64,000 nt of DNA from Candidatus Moranbacteria bacterium GW2011_GWC2_40_12 (GCA_000995965.1 LBYD01000002.1:328697-392696); one strand, 5' to 3'; positions 53,354 through 62,033 are shown, numbered from the stretch's first letter. Numbers and translations: made by a program. The notes: generated by a model from the sequence alone, not told the origin.

Positions 53354-54118
53354 ATGATAGGAATTTTCGACAGCGGAGTGGGGGGATTGACGGTTGTCAA
53401 AGAAATAAAGTTGCTTCTGCCTGAAGTTCCGATTGTGTATTTCGGAGACACGGCCAGGTTGCCGTATGGAAACAAAAGCCGGGAAACGGTGAGGAGTTAT
53501 TCTTCTGAAATCGTGGATTTTTTGAAAAAGAAAGGCTGTAAGACGATTGTCATCGCCTGCAACAGCGCTTCGGCACTCGCCGCAGACTGGCTTCGTGAAA
53601 AATATCCGGAACTAAAAATATATGATGTCGTCAGTTCCGGCGCGGAAGCAGTTGCTGAGGTGACAAGGAATAAAAAAGTCGGGGTGATTGGAACAGCCGC
53701 TACGATAAACAGCAGCGTCTATAAGAAAAAAATCGCGGATATTGATCCGAAAATCGAAGTTTTCACCAAAGCTTGTCCGCTCTTTGTCCATCTTGTTGAA
53801 GAAAATTGGATCAGGCGCCCGGAGACAAAAAAAATCGCAAGAACCTATCTCCGCGAACTGAAACTTAAAAAAATAGACACTCTTCTTCTCGGCTGTACCC
53901 ATTACCCCCTGCTTGAAAAAATTATTTCCGGCATTATGGGGCGGAGGACGAGAGTTATCGCTTCGGGAAAAAAACTATCCCAAGAGCTCAAAAAAAATAT
54001 TCCGGGCAAAAAAGGGATAGAGGATGAATATTTTGTAAGCGATCTGACAGAGCATTTTGAAAAACTGGCGAGAAAGATACTCGGGAAAAATGTGAAAATT
54101 GAAAAAGTAGTGCTATAG
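53354..54118 (+). CDS. murI: glutamate racemase
   Basis: A 254-aa racemase: IGIFDSGVGGLTV, YFGDTARLPYG, first catalytic Cys in IACNSASA and second in LLGCTHYPLL. It supplies D-Glu for peptidoglycan. With murD and a D-aminoacylase-type hydrolase two genes on, it forms a D-amino-acid/cell-wall group. Confidence 0.95.
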   Translation: MIGIFDSGVGGLTVVKEIKLLLPEVPIVYFGDTARLPYGNKSRETVRSYSSEIVDFLKKKGCKTIVIACNSASALAADWLREKYPELKIYDVVSSGAEAVAEVTRNKKVGVIGTAATINSSVYKKKIADIDPKIEVFTKACPLFVHLVEENWIRRPETKKIARTYLRELKLKKIDTLLLGCTHYPLLEKIISGIMGRRTRVIASGKKLSQELKKNIPGKKGIEDEYFVSDLTEHFEKLARKILGKNVKIEKVVL

Positions 54119-54120
54119 AA

Positions 54121-54244
54121 GATTGAAAATGTAAAAATCAAAATGAAAAATAACAATGCAAAATGTAAAAGTATTTTTTATAACTATGAGCGAAGCGAAT
54201 ACTAAAATTTTGCATTTTGATATTTGCATTTTGCATTGAATATT
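54121..54244. repeat. TTTGCATTTTGCATT spacer with inverted arms
   Basis: ATGCAAAATGTAAAAG on the left pairs with TTTTGCATTTTGATATTTGCATT on the right. It runs up to the start codon of the next gene. Confidence 0.6.
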
Positions 54245-55819
54245 ATGTACGATATCTTGATAAAAAACGGCACGGTTGTTGACGGAACAGGGAAAAAAGG
54301 CTTCATTGCCGATGTTGCTGTTTCTAAAAACAAAATCGCCAAAGTAGGAAAGATCAATTGGTCGAAAGGAAAGATTGAAATTGACGCCAAAGGAAAAATT
54401 GTTTCGCCGGGATTTATTGATATTCACAACCATTCAGACGGATATTGGCAAATTTTTCTCGAGCCCCAGCTCTCGAGCCTTGTTTTCCAGGGAATTACAA
54501 CCATAATCGGGGGAAATTGCGGCGCTTCAATCGCTCCGCTCGCCGATATCAAAATCATAGAATCGATTCAAAAATGGACGGATCTCAAAAAGGTGAATGT
54601 TGACTGGCTCACGATGAGCGAATTTTCCTCAAAAATGAAAACGAAGAGCCTAAGCCTCAACTTCGGAACTTTGATCGGCCACGGAACCTTGCGGCGGGGG
54701 ATCATCCATGACGAAATGCGCCGGCTGGATCGAAAAGAATTCAGCGAAATAAAAAGGACTCTCGAAAATTCCCTGATCGAAGGGGCGCTTGGATTTTCGG
54801 CCGGGTTGGCATACAGCCATGAGAAAAAAGCCACCTGGGATGAACTGGTGGAATTTTCTGAAATCGTGAAATCCAGCGGACGGGTTTTTTCGATCCATTT
54901 GAGGGATGAAGCCAGTGGAATAATTTCCGCTCTTCAGGAGACGATCGATCTTGCCAAACAGACGGGAGTGAGTCTTGAAATTTCTCATCTAAAGGTGATG
55001 GGAGAGCAAAATTGGCCGCTGATGGAAAAAGTTTTAGATATGATCAAAAGCGCCGGGGAATCGGGCGTGGACGTGAATTTCGATGTTTATCCCTACACCC
55101 AGACCGGATCAGTCCTCTATGTTTATCTTCCGGACTGGGCAGCTGAGGGAGGAAGAAAAATGCTGATTCGCCGCCTCAAAGAAAAAAATTCGCGGGGGAA
55201 AATAATCAAAGAGATGAAGGAAACAGCTCAATACCATTATGAAAACGCGATAATTGCCGCCTGCTCTTTCAGTAAATCGCTTGCGAAAAGAAAAATCTCT
55301 GAAATTGCCGCTGAGCGCGGGCTTTCTGTTGAAGAAGCAATTATTGACCTGCTTGTGGCAAGTGAAGGAAGAGTGATTACGCTAATGGAATGCTTGAGCG
55401 AAGATAATCTCAAGAAATTGCTCAAACATCCGCTCTCGATCATCGCGACTGACGGAGCGGGGTATGGCGTTTCCCACAAAGAAAGCGGTGAACTGGTTCA
55501 TCCGAGATGCTTTGGCGCCTTTCCGCGGATTTTCGGAAAGTATGTCCGGGAAGAAAAAATTTTGAGTCTCGAAGACGCGGTCAGGAAAATAACCAGTCTT
55601 CCGGCCAGCAAATTCAAACTTGAAGGCCGGGGTATTTTGAAAAAAGGGAATATTGCGGATATCACGGTGTTTGATCAGGATATCATTTCAGACAAGGCGA
55701 CGGTTGAAAATCCCTATCAGTATTCCGAAGGCGTGGAACAGGTGCTTGTAAACGGAAAGTTTGCAATGCGGGACAGGAAATTGACGGGGGAAATGGGAGG
55801 GGAGTTTTTAACAGCCTAA
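54245..55819 (+). CDS. N-acyl-D-amino-acid deacylase family amidohydrolase
   Basis: A 524-aa metal-dependent amidohydrolase: MYDILIKNGTVVDGTG, VSPGFIDIHNHSD (first metal ligands), GNCGASIAP, the ISHLKVMG His and a late IATDGAGYG Asp. This set marks the D-aminoacylase branch (D-acyl-amino acids to D-amino acids). The start follows a word-repeat spacer. Setting between murI and murD suggests recycling of D-Glu or other wall-derived D-amino acids. Confidence 0.88.
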   Translation: MYDILIKNGTVVDGTGKKGFIADVAVSKNKIAKVGKINWSKGKIEIDAKGKIVSPGFIDIHNHSDGYWQIFLEPQLSSLVFQGITTIIGGNCGASIAPLADIKIIESIQKWTDLKKVNVDWLTMSEFSSKMKTKSLSLNFGTLIGHGTLRRGIIHDEMRRLDRKEFSEIKRTLENSLIEGALGFSAGLAYSHEKKATWDELVEFSEIVKSSGRVFSIHLRDEASGIISALQETIDLAKQTGVSLEISHLKVMGEQNWPLMEKVLDMIKSAGESGVDVNFDVYPYTQTGSVLYVYLPDWAAEGGRKMLIRRLKEKNSRGKIIKEMKETAQYHYENAIIAACSFSKSLAKRKISEIAAERGLSVEEAIIDLLVASEGRVITLMECLSEDNLKKLLKHPLSIIATDGAGYGVSHKESGELVHPRCFGAFPRIFGKYVREEKILSLEDAVRKITSLPASKFKLEGRGILKKGNIADITVFDQDIISDKATVENPYQYSEGVEQVLVNGKFAMRDRKLTGEMGGEFLTA

Positions 55820-55820
55820 A

Positions 55821-57221
55821 ATGAAAAAATCTGATTTTAAGAACAAAAAGGTGGCCGTAATGGGCATCGGGCTTCACGGCGGGGGGGTTGCAACCGTCCG
55901 TTTTTTTGCAGCGGCGGGAGCAAAAGTGGTCGCTACGGACATGAAAACGGAAAAAGAGCTTGAACCGTCTCTTGAAAAATTGAAAGATCTCAAAAACGTC
56001 ACATATGTTCTGGGTCAGCACCGGATGGAAAATTTTGAGAATGTCGATTTGGTTGTGAAGGGGCCGGCCATTCCCTGGAGCTCAAAACACGTCCAAGCGG
56101 CGCTCAAAAAGAAAATTCCGGTTGAAATGGATTCAAGTCTTTTTTTCAAGTTATGCAAGTTGCCAATCATCGGGATAACGGGAACAAAAGGAAAGACAAC
56201 CACGGCGACTCTCATTGCTGAAATTCTGAAAACGGCCGGAAAAAAAGTTTTTACGGCTGGCATTGGGCAGAAAGCGGTTTTAAGTGTGCTAAAAGAAATC
56301 GGCGAAGAAAAAAATGGGGCGGTTGTCTTCGAACTTTCCAGTTGGCGCTTGTCGGCTCTGGGTCGGTCTGGCTTGAGTCCGCATATTTCGGTGATAACGA
56401 ACATCCATCGGGACCACTTGAATTACTATGGGACGATGGAAAAATATATCGCGGACAAAAAACATATTTTTGCGAACCAAAAAGCGGACGATTATGTCAT
56501 CCTGAATCATGACAATGAGGCTTCACGCGAACTTGCAAAGGAAGCGAAGTCTCAGGTCGTATTTTTTTCAAATGCAAAAATTGATTGCGCAAACTGTACT
56601 TTTATAGAGGGCGGAAAAATTATTTTTCGCTCCAATTCAGAAAGGGAAGAAATTTGCGACTTGAACGATATCAAATTGCGCGGCGGGCACAACATTGGGA
56701 ATATCCTGGCGGCCGTGGCGGCGACATCGGCTTTCGGCATTGTGCCGGAAAAAATACGCGAAGCCGTGAAAAATTTCAAAGGCGTTCCTCACCGCTTGGA
56801 ATTTGTTCGGGAAATTGATGGCGTGAAATTCTATAACGATACGACCGCCACAATGCCCGACGCGGCGATTGCGGGTGTCAATTCTTTCTCGAAACCCGTC
56901 ATTCTCATCGCCGGCGGAGCAGACAAAAATTTGGAATTTGAGGATTTCGCGAAAGTTATTTCAGAAAAAGTTAAAAAAGTCATTCTCCTGAAGGGCGAGG
57001 CAACGGAAAAGATAAAATCTAAACTGACCCTAGAGCCCGGCTCTAGGGTAAAAATCGATAGTGAGTTTGATTCAATGGAAAAGGCGGTTGTCCGCGCGAA
57101 GAATATCTCCGGCCCTGAAGACGTGGTTCTTCTTTCTCCTGGCGCGGCGAGTTTCGGCCTTTTTCTCAATGAATTCGACCGGGGGGAAAAATTCCGGGAA
57201 GCAATTCAAAAATTGAAATAA
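55821..57221 (+). CDS. murD: UDP-N-acetylmuramoylalanine--D-glutamate ligase
   Basis: A 466-aa Mur ligase: Rossmann start VAVMGIGLHGGGVA, ATP loop GITGTKGKTTTATL, FELSSWRL, NIHRDHLNYYGTMEKY and FYNDTTATMPDA. It adds D-Glu to UDP-MurNAc-Ala. It begins 1 nt after the deacylase stop. A perfect 23-nt palindrome (57027-57049) is translated as LEPGSR in the C-terminal domain. Confidence 0.93.
   Translation: MKKSDFKNKKVAVMGIGLHGGGVATVRFFAAAGAKVVATDMKTEKELEPSLEKLKDLKNVTYVLGQHRMENFENVDLVVKGPAIPWSSKHVQAALKKKIPVEMDSSLFFKLCKLPIIGITGTKGKTTTATLIAEILKTAGKKVFTAGIGQKAVLSVLKEIGEEKNGAVVFELSSWRLSALGRSGLSPHISVITNIHRDHLNYYGTMEKYIADKKHIFANQKADDYVILNHDNEASRELAKEAKSQVVFFSNAKIDCANCTFIEGGKIIFRSNSEREEICDLNDIKLRGGHNIGNILAAVAATSAFGIVPEKIREAVKNFKGVPHRLEFVREIDGVKFYNDTTATMPDAAIAGVNSFSKPVILIAGGADKNLEFEDFAKVISEKVKKVILLKGEATEKIKSKLTLEPGSRVKIDSEFDSMEKAVVRAKNISGPEDVVLLSPGAASFGLFLNEFDRGEKFREAIQKLK
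57027..57049. repeat. perfect palindrome inside murD
   Basis: ACCCTAGAGCC and GGCTCTAGGGT are exact reverse complements around a single C. Confidence 0.7.
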
Positions 57222-57224
57222 TAA

Positions 57225-57728
57225 ATGGAAAATATAGATTTTACTGACGGCAACTTCCAATCTTCAAAAATAAAAAGTTACATAAAAATCTCTTTTTTTA
57301 TCATTGCTGCGATATATTTGGTCTTTCATTATTTTATCTATTGGGATCCTGGAGAAAATTGCTATATCAAGATTAAGCCGGCTTTTATGGAATTCAGCAA
57401 TCTGGATATGAAACGGGCGTTGCACACCCTCAAATTTGCTTCTCCTGAAGATTACCAGGCCGTTTGCAAAAATGTCAGCACTATCGATCCGATGATCGGT
57501 TGCGGCGGTTTTGGCGGCGGATGCTATTACACGAAGAAAGATGCCCCACAATCTTCTTTGGGGAGCGAAATAATGGTAAGCACGTCAAAAGATGATCTCG
57601 TAACGACTATGGCAGTTATTGTGCATGAAGCTTGTCACGCGATTCAGAACAAAGAAGGCCGGCCGCTAAGTGAAACGGAGTGTTATCAAGCAGACGACAT
57701 GCTTTTAAGGGAAATTATTATATTCTAG
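57225..57728 (+). CDS. membrane-anchored putative zinc protease
   Basis: A 167-aa protein with one membrane helix (about 18-38) and an external domain holding GCGGFGGGCYY and the zincin motif HEACH (VIVHEACHAIQ, near residue 132), with a following Glu (ETECYQAD) as possible third ligand. Likely a small gluzincin-type peptidase; substrate unknown. Starts 3 nt after murD. The next gene is a paralogue without the motif. Confidence 0.6.
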   Translation: MENIDFTDGNFQSSKIKSYIKISFFIIAAIYLVFHYFIYWDPGENCYIKIKPAFMEFSNLDMKRALHTLKFASPEDYQAVCKNVSTIDPMIGCGGFGGGCYYTKKDAPQSSLGSEIMVSTSKDDLVTTMAVIVHEACHAIQNKEGRPLSETECYQADDMLLREIIIF

Positions 57729-57731
57729 GCA

Positions 57732-58163
57732 ATGGACGGCAAGCTTAAAAAACATCTCGTGAAATTTGCGGTTGTTCTGACGATTTTTTTTATTTATTTG
57801 AATATTTCCTATTCGCATTTCAATGTTTTGGATTCCTGCTTTGTCAAGATAAAAGCGCCCGGCCTGAATAGCCGGAAAAGTGAAATCAAAGAAGCTATAA
57901 AATATCTCAAAAGCACCGACAAAGAAGCCTATAAAAATTTTTGCCGGCAGACTGATTCTATAATTGAAACCAGTTGCATGGGTTCGGACTGGCATTTGGA
58001 CGGAAAAGTGAGGGGACAGGATTCGCCCGGGTGCTACATCAAAGGATCGAAGACGATCTACCTCAATCCGCTCATTTTGAAATCTTTTTCAGCGGACAAA
58101 ATTGCGGGACTTTTGAAAGATTATTCACGGATGGGCAGGGATTTTTGGGATAGCGGTTTGTGA
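57732..58163 (+). CDS. degenerate paralogue of the zinc-protease-like protein
   Basis: A 143-aa protein with the same layout (membrane helix at about 10-30, SCFVKIKAPG like NCYIKIKPAF, EAIKYLK like RALHTLK, CYIKGSK like CYYTKK). Where the paralogue has HEACH this one reads LLKDYSRMG and stops soon after. A one-base shift would read KIIHGWAGIFG and stay open past the stop, so a frameshift or sequence error is possible. Confidence 0.55.
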   Translation: MDGKLKKHLVKFAVVLTIFFIYLNISYSHFNVLDSCFVKIKAPGLNSRKSEIKEAIKYLKSTDKEAYKNFCRQTDSIIETSCMGSDWHLDGKVRGQDSPGCYIKGSKTIYLNPLILKSFSADKIAGLLKDYSRMGRDFWDSGL

Positions 58164-58243
58164 GGAACTAAAGAATTTAACCGGGGGAAAAGTTTCGGGA
58201 GGTAATGGGGAAGCGATAAACCACCGATTTACTAATTTTGCCC

Positions 58244-58274
58244 TTGACACGCTTTTCCAGCCTGCTATTATAAT
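58244..58274 (+). promoter_or_regulatory. promoter of the 16S rRNA gene
   Basis: TTGACA followed after 16 bp by TATTAT (overlapping TATAAT at 19 bp). About 545 bp upstream of the mature 16S 5' end. Confidence 0.65.
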
Positions 58275-58817
58275 ACATACCGTTAAAATTTAATCTCAAA
58301 AAGGCAAAGTCGATCATTTGAAGCACAACAAGGGTGAACCAAAATGAAAGACGCGACTGGAATAGTTTGTAATAGAAATATTACCGATTATTCTGGTCGT
58401 GTTTTCTTTGTCCCCGCCAGATTTATCCGCCTTGGGCGGAAGCGGGCAGGTAAAATAAAACACGGTGAACTTTGACAATTGAATCCCTGCTAATTTGCCA
58501 GCATATGAATTAGTAGGGAAAACCCCGACGCGAGGTCGGGGTAAACAATCGCAAGTTTTTGTGGTTGTCCTGGTCCCGACGCAAGTCGGGAAAAGTGCTA
58601 AGAGTCTATTCGCCTTTTTTCTCTCCGACCTTGCGTCGGAGCAAGAAAAAAGAGTGCCCCGACATCACGTCGGGGCTCAACAAAAAGAAATTATTTTCTT
58701 TTATATCGCAATCAGTTAAACTTCTATCAAAAAGTTTGAGGATTGCGGGGTGAGTAAAGCAATCTTCGCGATGCCCGGTCATGCGACCGGGCTCAATAAG
58801 AATTCGCTTCACTCATT
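58275..58817 (+). promoter_or_regulatory. 16S rRNA leader with a series of short hairpins
   Basis: No gene is seen here. Five short perfect stems follow one another: CCCCGAC/GTCGGGG-type near 58523 and 58656, CCCGAC/GTCGGG near 58576, CTCCGAC/GTCGGAG near 58621 and GCCCGGTC/GACCGGGC near 58774. A longer stem GAGTAAAGC/GCTTCACTC closes just before the mature 5' end and may guide RNase III processing. Confidence 0.55.
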
Positions 58818-58823
58818 CTTTTT

Positions 58824-58863
<40 letters not shown>

Positions 58864-59123
58864 GATAAGGCATGCAAGTCGAGGGCCGATTTTGATCGGC
58901 CCGGCAAACGGGTTAGTAACGCATAGGAACGTACCCTCGAGTCTCGAATAATCCCTCGAAAGGGGGAATAATGCGAGATAGTTCTCTTCGGAGTAAAGAT
59001 TTATCGCTTGAGGAGCGGCCTGTGTCCTATCAGCTTGTTGGCGGGGTAAAGGCCCACCAAGGCTATGACGGGTAGGGGATGTGAGAGCATGATCCCCAAC
59101 ATTGGGACTGAGACACTGCCCAA

Positions 59124-59154
<31 letters not shown>

Positions 59155-59198
59155 CGGCAATGGGCGAAAGCCTGACCGAGCGACGCCGCGTGGAGGAT

Positions 59199-59229
<31 letters not shown>

Positions 59230-59255
59230 AGGGAAGAAACCGTGTTCAGCACGGA

Positions 59256-59628
59256 GAATCCAATTACACTCCGCCTCATCGGCGGAAACTTTAGGAATTG
59301 TGTTGAGAAAAAATGTTTTGATCTTTTTTAGGGAGGAATAAACAATGGCCGCCCAAAGTCTTGAGATTACGGCAAAAACAGAAGAGGCTTTAGAAAAAGA
59401 AGTCAACCATCGTGTCGAGTTTGCGCCCCAAATTGGCCGTCGGGTTACTGGTGTGCAGTTTATGAAAACACTGGCTGCCGATGGGAACCACAGGGCTATA
59501 CTCACGATCGAAGGAGGATGTTGCTGCTAAAAAACAATTCCCCTAAATCGATTCAAGCGAGATTGCGAACCTGCTTTCTCGCAATCTCAACTCAATTCCT
59601 AAAAAGAAAAAAGTGTAATTGACGATTC
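59256..59628 (+). other. intervening sequence in 16S helix 17
   Basis: The insertion extends the helix that normally closes with GCAAGG/CCTTGC: GAATC/GATTC and AATTACACT/AGTGTAATT pair its ends. Inside, TTTAGGAATTGTGTTGAG (59290-59307) pairs 17 of 18 with CTCAACTCAATTCCTAAA (59586-59603), so the ORF lies in the loop of a long stem; a second hairpin GAGATTGCGA/TCGCAATCTC follows the ORF. No group I or II core is seen, so excision by RNase III or retention is more likely than splicing. Confidence 0.8.
59345..59530 (+). CDS. 61-aa protein encoded in the 16S insertion
   Basis: A 61-aa ORF with a strong AGGGAGGAAT site 5 nt before the ATG. The protein has an acidic helix (TEEALEKEVNHRVEF), a RRVTGVQFMKTLAADG middle and ends IEGGCCC. 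I recognise no family; it has no homing-endonuclease motif. The GG-CCC tail is reminiscent of ribosomally made peptide precursors, which is speculation. Codon use is GC-richer than typical genes nearby. Confidence 0.6.
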   Translation: MAAQSLEITAKTEEALEKEVNHRVEFAPQIGRRVTGVQFMKTLAADGNHRAILTIEGGCCC

Positions 59629-60053
59629 CGTGTTGGATACGGCTGACGGTACCTTGCGAATAAGAGGTTGCTAACTCTGTGCCAGCAGCAGCGGTAATAC
59701 AGAGACCTCAAGCGTTATCCGGATTTATTGGGCGTAAAGCGTGTGTAGGTGGCGATGATAGTCAGATGTCAAATTCCAGCGCTCAACGTTGGAGCTGCAT
59801 CTGAAACGTCATCACTAGAGGCAAGTAGAGGCTCATGGAACATATGGTGTAGCAGTGAAATGCGTTGATATCATATGGAACGCCAAAGGAGAAGTCAGTG
59901 AGCTGGGCTTTGCCTGACACTGAGACACGAAAGCGTGGGTAGCGAACGGGATTAGATACCCCGGTAGTCCACGCCCTAAACGTTGCCAACTAGGTCTTGG
60001 AAGTATCGACCCTTTCAGGACCGTAGCTAACGCGTTAAGTTGGCCGCCTGGGA

Positions 60054-60085
<32 letters not shown>

Positions 60086-60207
60086 AGACGGGGACCCGCA
60101 CAAGCGGTGGAGCACGCGGTTCAATTCGTCAACAAGCGAGGAACCTCACCAGGGCTTGAAATCCTACTGCAAATCCCGAGAAATCGGGACTTCTTCGAGA
60201 GTGTAGG

Positions 60208-60238
<31 letters not shown>

Positions 60239-60465
60239 CCGTGAGGTGTTCCGTTAAGTCGGGAAACGAGCGCAACCCCTGTCGAGTGTTACTTATGTCA
60301 CTCGAGACTGCCCAGCCCAGAGTTTTCGAATCATCGAAAATTTCGGGCTGGGAGGAAGGTGGGGATGACGTCAAATCAGCATGGCCCTCTGACGCCCTGG
60401 GCGACACGCATGCTACAATGGCCGGTACAATGGGTTGCCAAACCGCGAGGTGGAGCCAATCCCAT

Positions 60466-60513
<48 letters not shown>

Positions 60514-60664
60514 CCGGAATCGCTAGTAATCGTGAATCAGCCATGTCACGGTGAATACGTTCTCGGGTCTTGTACTCACCGCCCGTCACACCAAGAGAGT
60601 CGGTAATACCCAAAGTGCCACGCAAGTGGTCCTACGGTAGGATCGATAATAAGGGTGAAGTCGT

Positions 60665-61432
60665 AAATTTGTTGCGACCTCAAAGAGCAATCTTTGAGAA
60701 AAACCTGACTATATGCTGGAAACCCTGTGTATCTTGTGCTACTCATGATAATATATTTATATGAGTGAAAAAGCTTCAAGTGCAGGCAATCAGCAGGGAA
60801 GAGCATCTTTCGCAAGAAAGGGAAAACTCCCCTCAGAGACTACACGTCAGGCGCCTTTCTCTGAAAAAGAAATAAAGGCTTATCTTTTAGGTGCATTGCA
60901 CGATGCAACTTTCAGCAGCAATCGAAGATTTCGGTTTTCTCAAAAGGGAACCGGATGGTTGAAATTTCTTCAAATGCTGTTTAGAAGAATTGGTTATAAA
61001 TCTTGGGTTTATAAGGAAGGTAAAACCAGATCCGTATATGTTCTTGAAACTTTAGCGAAATTCTTGGATTTTGAGTTTAATCCTTTGAATCTGAAGTCAA
61101 GACAAGAAAAGATCGGATACATTCGAGGTTTTTTCGATGCCGAAGGTGGCATTCCAAAAAACGGAAAAAGGTTTTACATTCAACTAGTGCAATCAAACAA
61201 GAAAAAACTTCAGCAAATCAAGAAAGTCTTGAAAAATCTGGAAATCGAAACAGGAAAAATACACAATCCAAGCTACAGGGTGGATCCTAAATATTGGAGA
61301 ATGTATGTCCCTGCAAATTACCAGAAAAAATTTGCTAAAGTGATAAATTCTTGGCATCCGAAAAAGACAAAAGTATTCAGAGAGAGGATGATGATATAGT
61401 CCATGCCTTATAGCGATATAGGGAGAAACATG
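60665..61432 (+). other. group I intron in 16S (between U1498 and A1499, E. coli numbering)
   Basis: The 768-nt intron follows exon GTCGT and precedes AACAAGG. P1: exon GTCGT pairs with GCGAC (60674-60678) with the required U-G at the splice site. P10: TTGTT (60669-60673) pairs with the 3' exon AACAA. P2: CTCAAAG/CTTTGAG. P7: GACTA in CAGAGACTACA (60838-60842) pairs with TAGTC in GATATAGTCC (61397-61401). The last base is G, as in group I introns. The conserved CTGGAAACCC and AATCAGCAGGGAAG segments are also present. Confidence 0.9.
60761..61399 (+). CDS. LAGLIDADG homing endonuclease of the 16S intron
   Basis: A 212-aa endonuclease with two LAGLIDADG-type helices: the first degenerate (YLLGALHDATF, near residue 41) and the second clear (YIRGFFDAEGG, near 122). 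It would cut intron-less 16S genes and spread the intron. The first 30 or so codons lie within the ribozyme core (the J6/7-P7 region), and the stop falls in the P7 3' strand, so protein and ribozyme share sequence at both ends. The ATG at 60761 is the only early Met. Confidence 0.85.
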   Translation: MSEKASSAGNQQGRASFARKGKLPSETTRQAPFSEKEIKAYLLGALHDATFSSNRRFRFSQKGTGWLKFLQMLFRRIGYKSWVYKEGKTRSVYVLETLAKFLDFEFNPLNLKSRQEKIGYIRGFFDAEGGIPKNGKRFYIQLVQSNKKKLQQIKKVLKNLEIETGKIHNPSYRVDPKYWRMYVPANYQKKFAKVINSWHPKKTKVFRERMMI

Positions 61433-61487
61433 AACAAGGCATCCGTAGCGGAAGCTGTGGATGGATCACCTCCTTTCTAGGGAGATA

Positions 61488-61534
61488 CGGTTGAGAACTC
61501 CGATTTATCGGAGTATAAAACCCATATGGTCGTT
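61488..61534 (+). repeat. 16S-trailer repeat, copy 1
   Basis: CGGTTGAGAACTCCGATTT through GGTCGTT, directly after the TTTCTAGGGAGATA that ends the 16S gene. Repeated at 62530-62575 behind another TTTCTAGGGAGATA. Confidence 0.85.
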
Positions 61535-61643
61535 CGTCCCGATTTATCGGGATGACAAAATAGATTTTTTAGCTAGTATAAGGCTATTTATTTAGCTTTA
61601 TGCACAGGGCAACCACAAAAGTTTGCAAAAAAAAGACAGGGAT

Positions 61644-61664
61644 AAAACCCTGTTTTTGCGTTAT
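61644..61664 (+). terminator. possible terminator of the 16S transcript
   Basis: ACAGGG and CCCTGT pair around ATAAAA and are followed by TTTTGCG. If used, 16S is transcribed without 23S. Confidence 0.6.
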
Positions 61665-61796
61665 CAACCAGGAAATGGGTCATTTCAAGGGAGATATTTA
61701 GAGTCTGCTCCGCTTGACATCAGGCTTCGTCTATCTTATCCTGCTTTGAAAGCTAAATAGCTTTTATTTACCAACTATTTCAGGAGGTGAGGGCAA

Positions 61797-62012
61797 ATGA
61801 ACCCCATACAAAAATTTTTATGGACTGTAGGCTTGTTGATTTTGGCTCTTATCCCAACCTGGTTTTTTCTGGGGTTTCGCAGCTTGCTCGCACCCTCAGG
61901 ATTTTTCCAGAACCTCTTCGTTTTTGGGCTGGGTTTCTATTTCCTCGGTGTGATACAATTAATCCTGCTCATTATTTGGCTCATCTTTGCATTTCACATT
62001 TGCACTGATTAA
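61797..62012 (+). CDS. small two-helix membrane protein in the rRNA spacer
   Basis: A 71-aa protein with two hydrophobic helices (about 6-25 and 38-68, LFVFGLGFYFLGVIQLILLI). A near-perfect AGGAGGTGAG site precedes the ATG by 7 nt. Starts the two-gene unit between the two trailer repeats. Function unknown. Confidence 0.65.
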   Translation: MNPIQKFLWTVGLLILALIPTWFFLGFRSLLAPSGFFQNLFVFGLGFYFLGVIQLILLIIWLIFAFHICTD

Positions 62013-62033
62013 AGAAATGTCTCAGGAGGACAG

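Noticed and set aside
59256..59628. Helix-17 insertion as a second group I intron
   Set aside because: No U-G splice pairing, P7 or terminal G were found; the ends simply extend the native helix.
61787..62008. Overlapping 73-codon frame in the rRNA spacer
   Set aside because: The frame at 61797 has the well-placed ribosome site and clear membrane helices; the other is a shadow.
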